Positions 30,395 to 34,957 of a stretch of DNA of 34,957 nt are shown here, piece after piece (positions within the stretch are counted from its first letter, which is position 1; the number at the start of each line of letters is the position of its first letter). The stretch is from contig JAGCPV010000045.1 of NCBI GenBank assembly GCA_017965475.1, positions 1 to 34,957 on the forward strand. Reading direction: 5' to 3'. The position numbers were made by a program, and so were the translations under genes. The DNA is from Prevotella sp. (lineage in GTDB: Bacteria > Bacteroidota > Bacteroidia > Bacteroidales > Bacteroidaceae). The notes below the pieces were generated by a model. It saw only the letters and a list, made by a program, of their open reading frames with translations. It did no database searches and was not told the origin of the DNA.

Positions 30395-33300
30395 CTATCT
30401 TGCGAACTTACAACTGGTCTGATGACCCTTGCCATCGTTGACGACGGCCACATAGACACCGTTGGAGAGGCTGGTGAGCGGTACTTCCGCATATCCGCCG
30501 GTGATCGGTGTCGTCAGTGAGGCGACCGTCTGTCCGGCCAGGTTATGGATGAGTACCTGTACCTGGTCAGTGGTGTAGCCGTTGATGACGAGGCGCCCTG
30601 CCGTATAGGTGACAGACAGACCAGTATCCTCAGCGGTGATGTCCTCGATGCCACTGCCACCGGGCTGGTTAACAGTCGCCAGATAGCTTGTCATGAGGTT
30701 GGAATGGTCAATCGTCGGGACGTTCATCACAAAGACATCAGCAGCACCGTCCGGCCAGCGTCCTGCCGTCTGGTCACTCTTCAGGGCCGTATAGGCGAAC
30801 AGGTCGTTCCAGCTCTCGTTCTGGGCAGTGAGCACCACATGACCACCCTCTGCGGGGAGCTTGAAGGGAGCATGGAGCTGTGAACTGGGATTCTCCTTGT
30901 CACACCAGATAATGAGATAGCCGTGGGCGGGAATGATGGTAGAGGCCTGACTCTCACCCTTGGTAATCTGGTTTGCCGTGGGATTCTCGGGATCAGTGCT
31001 GAGGTACATGCCCTCGACATCGATGTCGGCATCGGTGGTGTTATAGAGCTCCACCCAGTCCTCGCGCTTCCAGTACTCATTGGCGAAGATACCGTTGGCA
31101 GCGCTCACCTCGTTGATGCGGACAGCCGGGAGACTTTCACCGCTCTTCTCGAAGGTGGCGGTGAGACTCACACCACCCGAGGGCAGATCGATGACCGTAT
31201 TCGTGGAGACGGTCTCGCCACCGTCCTTCCAACCCGTGAACTTATACCCGGCAGGTGCCTGGGCCTTCAGTTTGACAGGTGCGAAGAGGTGACCGTTGAA
31301 GTCTGCATAGGGAACCTCGATATCGTTGACGAAGAGACGGGCACCCTCCGTGTTGGTGCTCAGGGTGACGGCCTGGGCATTGGTGGTGAGGTGGAAGTCA
31401 GAGAAATTCTTCATGTAACCGGTCATCTTGTAGGAACGGTTCTTCAGGTTGTCCTTGATGGTGGTGGCGGCTCTGTCCGGGTCGTGACCATCGTTGATGC
31501 CCTGGTCCTTCATCAGCTTACACATGTCCTTGACATTATTCAACAGCTCATTGACGATGATGTTGGCACGGTTAGGCTCGAAGACACTACCGCCCACGAC
31601 ACAGAAGGTGTCAATGAACTTCTTGCGGTAGCCCTCGTGCTCCAACAGGTTGAGGAAGAAGACAACGAACTTCTTGTTCTTATCATTCTTGTTCTTGAAG
31701 CTGCTGAACCATTTGAAGGGATCCTCGCCGCTGTCACCCCAACAGCCTGCGAAGGCATAGTCGAGGTCGTAGCTGATGAAACGGTAGCGTCCGTCATTAC
31801 GGCTGCGATAACCCTTGATATTGTTATTGGGCCAGTCGTCGTTGAAGAGGAAGAAGGTGACGGCCATGTAGTTGGTGAACTCGTCGATGTCGAGCAGCGT
31901 CTTCAACTCATCGTAGGCACCGCTGTTGTTGATATTCTTTCCTAACTCGAAGATACGTTCGAGGGCCTCGTCGTCACCGTCCTTCATCTCCAGGTTCTCG
32001 AAGGCATCGAGATTATCATCATCGTAGCCCCAGTTGGCGTAGGCGAACTTGTCGTTGTTCGGTTCACGCAGGTTCAGGACACCGCGCAGTTCACCGTTCA
32101 CGTATTCGATCACGGGCACGTATGACTGCACATCGACATCGATACCGGAGCGCTGGATGATGGTCTCCAGGGCAGGATCCAGGAAGCGGGCGTTATCTCT
32201 CCAGACATCGTTACCACCGTTGCGCACTAGCAGGTTCTTATGACGGTTGTAGGGCTTCTGCGGGAAGAACGGGTAGTCTAACCGGTTCTGACCGTCGAAA
32301 ATCTTGCTTGATTTCAGCTTGAACGAACGGAAGCGCTGCGAACGGGTATAGCCGCCAGAGACGCTGATGTTCACATCCTGGTTGAAGAGCATCTCACCCT
32401 CGGAAGTGAGGTAGCTGAAGTTCACAGGACGGTCCCAGCTCTGATTATAGTTCTTCGGCGTGTTCTGACCATTGCCTGTTGCTCCATTGGTACCATCACC
32501 GTCGCAGTCGATACCGATCTTCGGGTCGATGAAGAACTTCTGGTCGCCCACGATGCTGACCACGGGGAGGGTGTATTTGTTCGTGGTTTTGATATAGCTG
32601 CGGGTCACAGGTGCACTGGGCAGATAGCCGTCCTGATAGAGACGGAGCACGAGGCTAGTGGTCTCCGTGATGGAGAACTTACCGTCAAAACTCTCCTCCG
32701 TGGTGTCTGTCACACCACTGGTAGTATCAAATTCCCACGACACCTCGTCGAAATAGAAATTGTTGTCTATTCTGTCGATGTTCAGGTTGAAGGCGATGGT
32801 CTGCATGTCCTTGTAGGTCACGGGCTCGACACCCCACCAGTTCCACTCACCACCCGACTTGCCGACCTGCTCGTCGGTGATGGTGCCTTCATAATAGAAC
32901 TCCTGCCACTCGGTGGTGACGTTGAAGCTCTTTCCGTCGAACATCTGATAGAAGATATAGTTATGGGGTGTGGTGTGCGACTGTGCCGCAATCTTGGCGG
33001 CCTTGTCGGCACGAACCTTCATGCGGAAGCGGTATCTCTCACCGGTATGCCAGATATGGTTAGGGGTATAGATGAAGAACTGGGCATCGTGGTCGTTCTG
33101 CGCGGTACTGGTGGCGTGCACCTTCATTCCCCTGGAACCGTTGTAGCCCACCCCTGGGGTGATGTCCGACACATCCTTGCTTTGGTCAGCATTGCGACAA
33201 GAGAGACTGACGGTCTCCTCGCCCTCGCAGTCACCGTTGATCACGAATTCCTTCCAGGGCGATACCGTCTCACCAGGTGTGGCAGGTGCACTGGGCAGAC

Positions 33301-33862
33301 TGCCGTCGGTGGTGTACATCAGTCGTGCACCTGAGGGGATGTTGACACTGATATTGAGGGTTCCATTGAAGAGCCTGCTGTCCTCACTGACCTTTGGAGC
33401 GTCCAGACGTTGACTGACAAACTTCGCCGTGGCATTGCTCTCGCCAGGGGTGGCGTCATTGGTCCAGCCCCAGTCGTCACTGTCAACACTCTTACGGGCG
33501 TAGGAGGCATGACTGAAGGCCTTGGGATAATCCTCACTGGCGATCAGATTGCCTGAGGCATCACTGAGGCTGATGGTTCCACCGTCGCAGTTGAGTTTGA
33601 AAGGTGCCTGCCACTCGTCAATATCATTCGAGCCGAGCCATAACACCAGATAGCCCTTGGCGGGAACGGTGCCATGAGGAATCCTCCAACTGTTATCCTC
33701 GTTGTCGCTCAGGTACATGCCGTTCAGATCGACATCCTGATCGGAGGGGTTATATAGTTCTACCCAACTGTCGAAGTTGATAGCGGGGCTCATCACGTCG
33801 CCCACGTTGGCTGCCATCAGTTCGTTGATGATGACAATGGTTGATAGTAAAAAAGAGATCAT
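30395..33862 (-). CDS. CotH-kinase surface protein with lamin-tail and carbohydrate-binding-like domains
   Basis: 1155 residues. Domains in order: lamin-tail domain (about 8-150, IVIINELMAANVGD, DSWVELYNPSDQ); a chitobiase-C-like module (about 155-415, ARLMYTTDGSLPSAP) that is split by a CBM4/9-like sandwich (about 203-385, EFVINGDCEGEE ... NFYFDEVSWEF); a CotH kinase domain (about 445-830, with SYDLDYAFAG); a repeat-type beta domain (AGYKFTGWKDGG); a second lamin-tail domain (about 905-1060); and a C-terminal sorting-like tail (VQVLIHNLAGQTVAS ... VYVAVV). Secreted CotH-type kinases may phosphorylate proteins; here the CBM suggests surface or glycan attachment. The start is fixed by an in-frame stop just upstream, leaving a poor signal peptide. 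Confidence 0.9.
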   Translation of the reverse strand: MISFLLSTIVIINELMAANVGDVMSPAINFDSWVELYNPSDQDVDLNGMYLSDNEDNSWRIPHGTVPAKGYLVLWLGSNDIDEWQAPFKLNCDGGTISLSDASGNLIASEDYPKAFSHASYARKSVDSDDWGWTNDATPGESNATAKFVSQRLDAPKVSEDSRLFNGTLNISVNIPSGARLMYTTDGSLPSAPATPGETVSPWKEFVINGDCEGEETVSLSCRNADQSKDVSDITPGVGYNGSRGMKVHATSTAQNDHDAQFFIYTPNHIWHTGERYRFRMKVRADKAAKIAAQSHTTPHNYIFYQMFDGKSFNVTTEWQEFYYEGTITDEQVGKSGGEWNWWGVEPVTYKDMQTIAFNLNIDRIDNNFYFDEVSWEFDTTSGVTDTTEESFDGKFSITETTSLVLRLYQDGYLPSAPVTRSYIKTTNKYTLPVVSIVGDQKFFIDPKIGIDCDGDGTNGATGNGQNTPKNYNQSWDRPVNFSYLTSEGEMLFNQDVNISVSGGYTRSQRFRSFKLKSSKIFDGQNRLDYPFFPQKPYNRHKNLLVRNGGNDVWRDNARFLDPALETIIQRSGIDVDVQSYVPVIEYVNGELRGVLNLREPNNDKFAYANWGYDDDNLDAFENLEMKDGDDEALERIFELGKNINNSGAYDELKTLLDIDEFTNYMAVTFFLFNDDWPNNNIKGYRSRNDGRYRFISYDLDYAFAGCWGDSGEDPFKWFSSFKNKNDKNKKFVVFFLNLLEHEGYRKKFIDTFCVVGGSVFEPNRANIIVNELLNNVKDMCKLMKDQGINDGHDPDRAATTIKDNLKNRSYKMTGYMKNFSDFHLTTNAQAVTLSTNTEGARLFVNDIEVPYADFNGHLFAPVKLKAQAPAGYKFTGWKDGGETVSTNTVIDLPSGGVSLTATFEKSGESLPAVRINEVSAANGIFANEYWKREDWVELYNTTDADIDVEGMYLSTDPENPTANQITKGESQASTIIPAHGYLIIWCDKENPSSQLHAPFKLPAEGGHVVLTAQNESWNDLFAYTALKSDQTAGRWPDGAADVFVMNVPTIDHSNLMTSYLATVNQPGGSGIEDITAEDTGLSVTYTAGRLVINGYTTDQVQVLIHNLAGQTVASLTTPITGGYAEVPLTSLSNGVYVAVVNDGKGHQTSCKFAR

Positions 33863-33886
33863 GTCTTAAATCTTATAATGGTTTTG

Positions 33887-34957
33887 TTATCCTACTTGAC
33901 TGCCTGGTTTCACGTCCTTGGTGGTGGTGACGACGCTGAGGCTCTCGTCTGCATCGACGGCAGAGAGGATCATGCCCTGGCTCTCGATACCCATCATCTG
34001 ACGGGGAGCGAAGTTGGCCACGAACAGGATGCGCTTGCCGATGAGTGCCTCGGGGTTCTCGTAGAAGGCGGCGATACCTGAACAGATGGTGCGGTCGGTG
34101 CCGGAACCGTCGTCGATGGTGAACTGGAGGAGTTTCTTCGACTTCTTCACCTTCTGACAGTCCTTCACGAGACCGACACGGATGTCGAGCTTCTCGAACT
34201 CCTCGAAGCTGACGGTATCCTTGATGGGAGCGGCCTTGTAAGCGGCTGCCTCATTGGCTTTCTTGGTAGCCTCCAGCTTGTCGAGTTGCTTCTGGATCAC
34301 CTCATCCTCGATCTTCTCGAAGAGGAGGGCGGGCTCACCCAGCTGGTGACCGGCTTTCAGGAGGTCGGTGCTACCCAACTGCTCCCACTCGAAACTGTCG
34401 ATGGCGAGCATTTCACGGAGTCTCTTGCTGCTGAACGGCAGGAACGGCTCGAAGGCGATGGCCAGGTTGGCCGTCAACTGCAAGCAGATGTTGAGGATGG
34501 TCTCACAACGCTTGGGATCCTCTTTCCACACCTTCCAGGGCTCGCACTCGGTGATATAACGGTTGCCGATGCGGGCGAGGTTCATGGCCTCGAACTGGGC
34601 ATCGCGGAACTTGAACTGCTCCAGCAGCGTCTCCACCTTCTCCTTCACGTCCTTGAACTCTGCCAGTGCCTGCTTATCGACGTCGAGCAGTTCACCACAG
34701 GCGGGCACGATGCCGTTCCAGTATTTCTTAGTCAACTGCAAGGCGCGGTTCACGAAGTTGCCATAGACAGCCACCAACTCATTGTTCACACGAGCTTGGA
34801 AATCAGCCCAGGTGAAGTCATTATCCTTCGTCTCTGGAGCATTGGCAGTAAGCACATAACGGAGCTCGTCCTGCTTGTCAGGAAGATCCTCAAGATATTC
34901 GTTAAGCCAGACAGCATAGTTCTTGCTGGTTGAGATTTTCTTGCCTTCAAGGTTAAG
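33887..34957 (-). CDS. metG: Methionyl-tRNA synthetase, C-terminal part (5' end outside window)
   Basis: 357 residues are visible, open to the window edge. Near the edge is KKISTSKN, the KMSKS-like signature of this enzyme type, then the helical anticodon-binding domain ([40 protein letters not shown]). The end is the appended tRNA-binding EMAP/Trbp111-like domain ([51 protein letters not shown]). It charges tRNA-Met in the cytoplasm. The CotH gene starts 24 nt after its stop on the same strand, so the two may share a transcript. Confidence 0.97.
   Translation of the reverse strand, partial: LNLEGKKISTSKNYAVWLNEYLEDLPDKQDELRYVLTANAPETKDNDFTWADFQARVNNELVAVYGNFVNRALQLTKKYWNGIVPACGELLDVDKQALAEFKDVKEKVETLLEQFKFRDAQFEAMNLARIGNRYITECEPWKVWKEDPKRCETILNICLQLTANLAIAFEPFLPFSSKRLREMLAIDSFEWEQLGSTDLLKAGHQLGEPALLFEKIEDEVIQKQLDKLEATKKANEAAAYKAAPIKDTVSFEEFEKLDIRVGLVKDCQKVKKSKKLLQFTIDDGSGTDRTICSGIAAFYENPEALIGKRILFVANFAPRQMMGIESQGMILSAVDADESLSVVTTTKDVKPGSQVG

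Overview
The window reads as a Bacteroidota chromosome, most likely Prevotella or a close relative. Ten intergenic sites carry the Bacteroidota -7 promoter box (TAnnTTTG). Genes lack Shine-Dalgarno leaders, exported proteins carry Bacteroidota-style signal peptides and short C-terminal tails resembling type IX secretion sorting domains, and the gene families (GH97, DUF2023 with flavodoxin, CcsBA-like) fit. Genus is an inference from style; no rRNA or tRNA gene was seen.

Left part (1-8.4 kb, + strand): redox and iron housekeeping. It holds the 3' end of a bacterioferritin-like gene, a tiny winged-helix protein, a rubredoxin-like protein with an altered cysteine motif, a 43-aa ORF, a NimA-like flavin protein, a sugar acetyltransferase, an FMN reductase-like protein, a secreted glycosidase, an unusual lipoprotein flavodoxin joined to an AraC DNA-binding domain, an iron alcohol dehydrogenase, a DUF2023 protein with a cysteine-rich tail, a classical flavodoxin and a methyltransferase.

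Middle (8.4-15.3 kb): three minus-strand genes form a surface operon of beta-helix or adhesin-like proteins. A divergent AraC regulator follows. A 322-bp convergent spacer is packed with palindromes, including a 21-bp-period array. Next come a lipoprotein with a probable glycosidase-like barrel and a one-component regulator that joins a YtfE/RIC-like di-iron hemerythrin domain to a LuxR helix-turn-helix.

That regulator is divergent from an iron/haem operon (15.5-20.3 kb): outer-membrane porin, imelysin lipoprotein, di-haem oxidoreductase, and a small secreted protein resembling the periplasmic part of the CcsBA cytochrome c maturation protein. The porin promoter shares a 13-mer and identical spacing with the DUF2023-flavodoxin promoter, which suggests one regulon for iron limitation or redox stress.

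Right part (20.4-35 kb): a five-gene carbohydrate operon (unknown secreted protein, alpha/beta hydrolase, GH43-GH3 fusion, GH97, GH31) without SusC/SusD. Its last gene, GH31, lacks its C-terminal beta-sandwich and abuts a convergent CotH-kinase surface protein. The 3' part of metG follows. REP-like palindromes sit at the 3' ends of three genes in the window.
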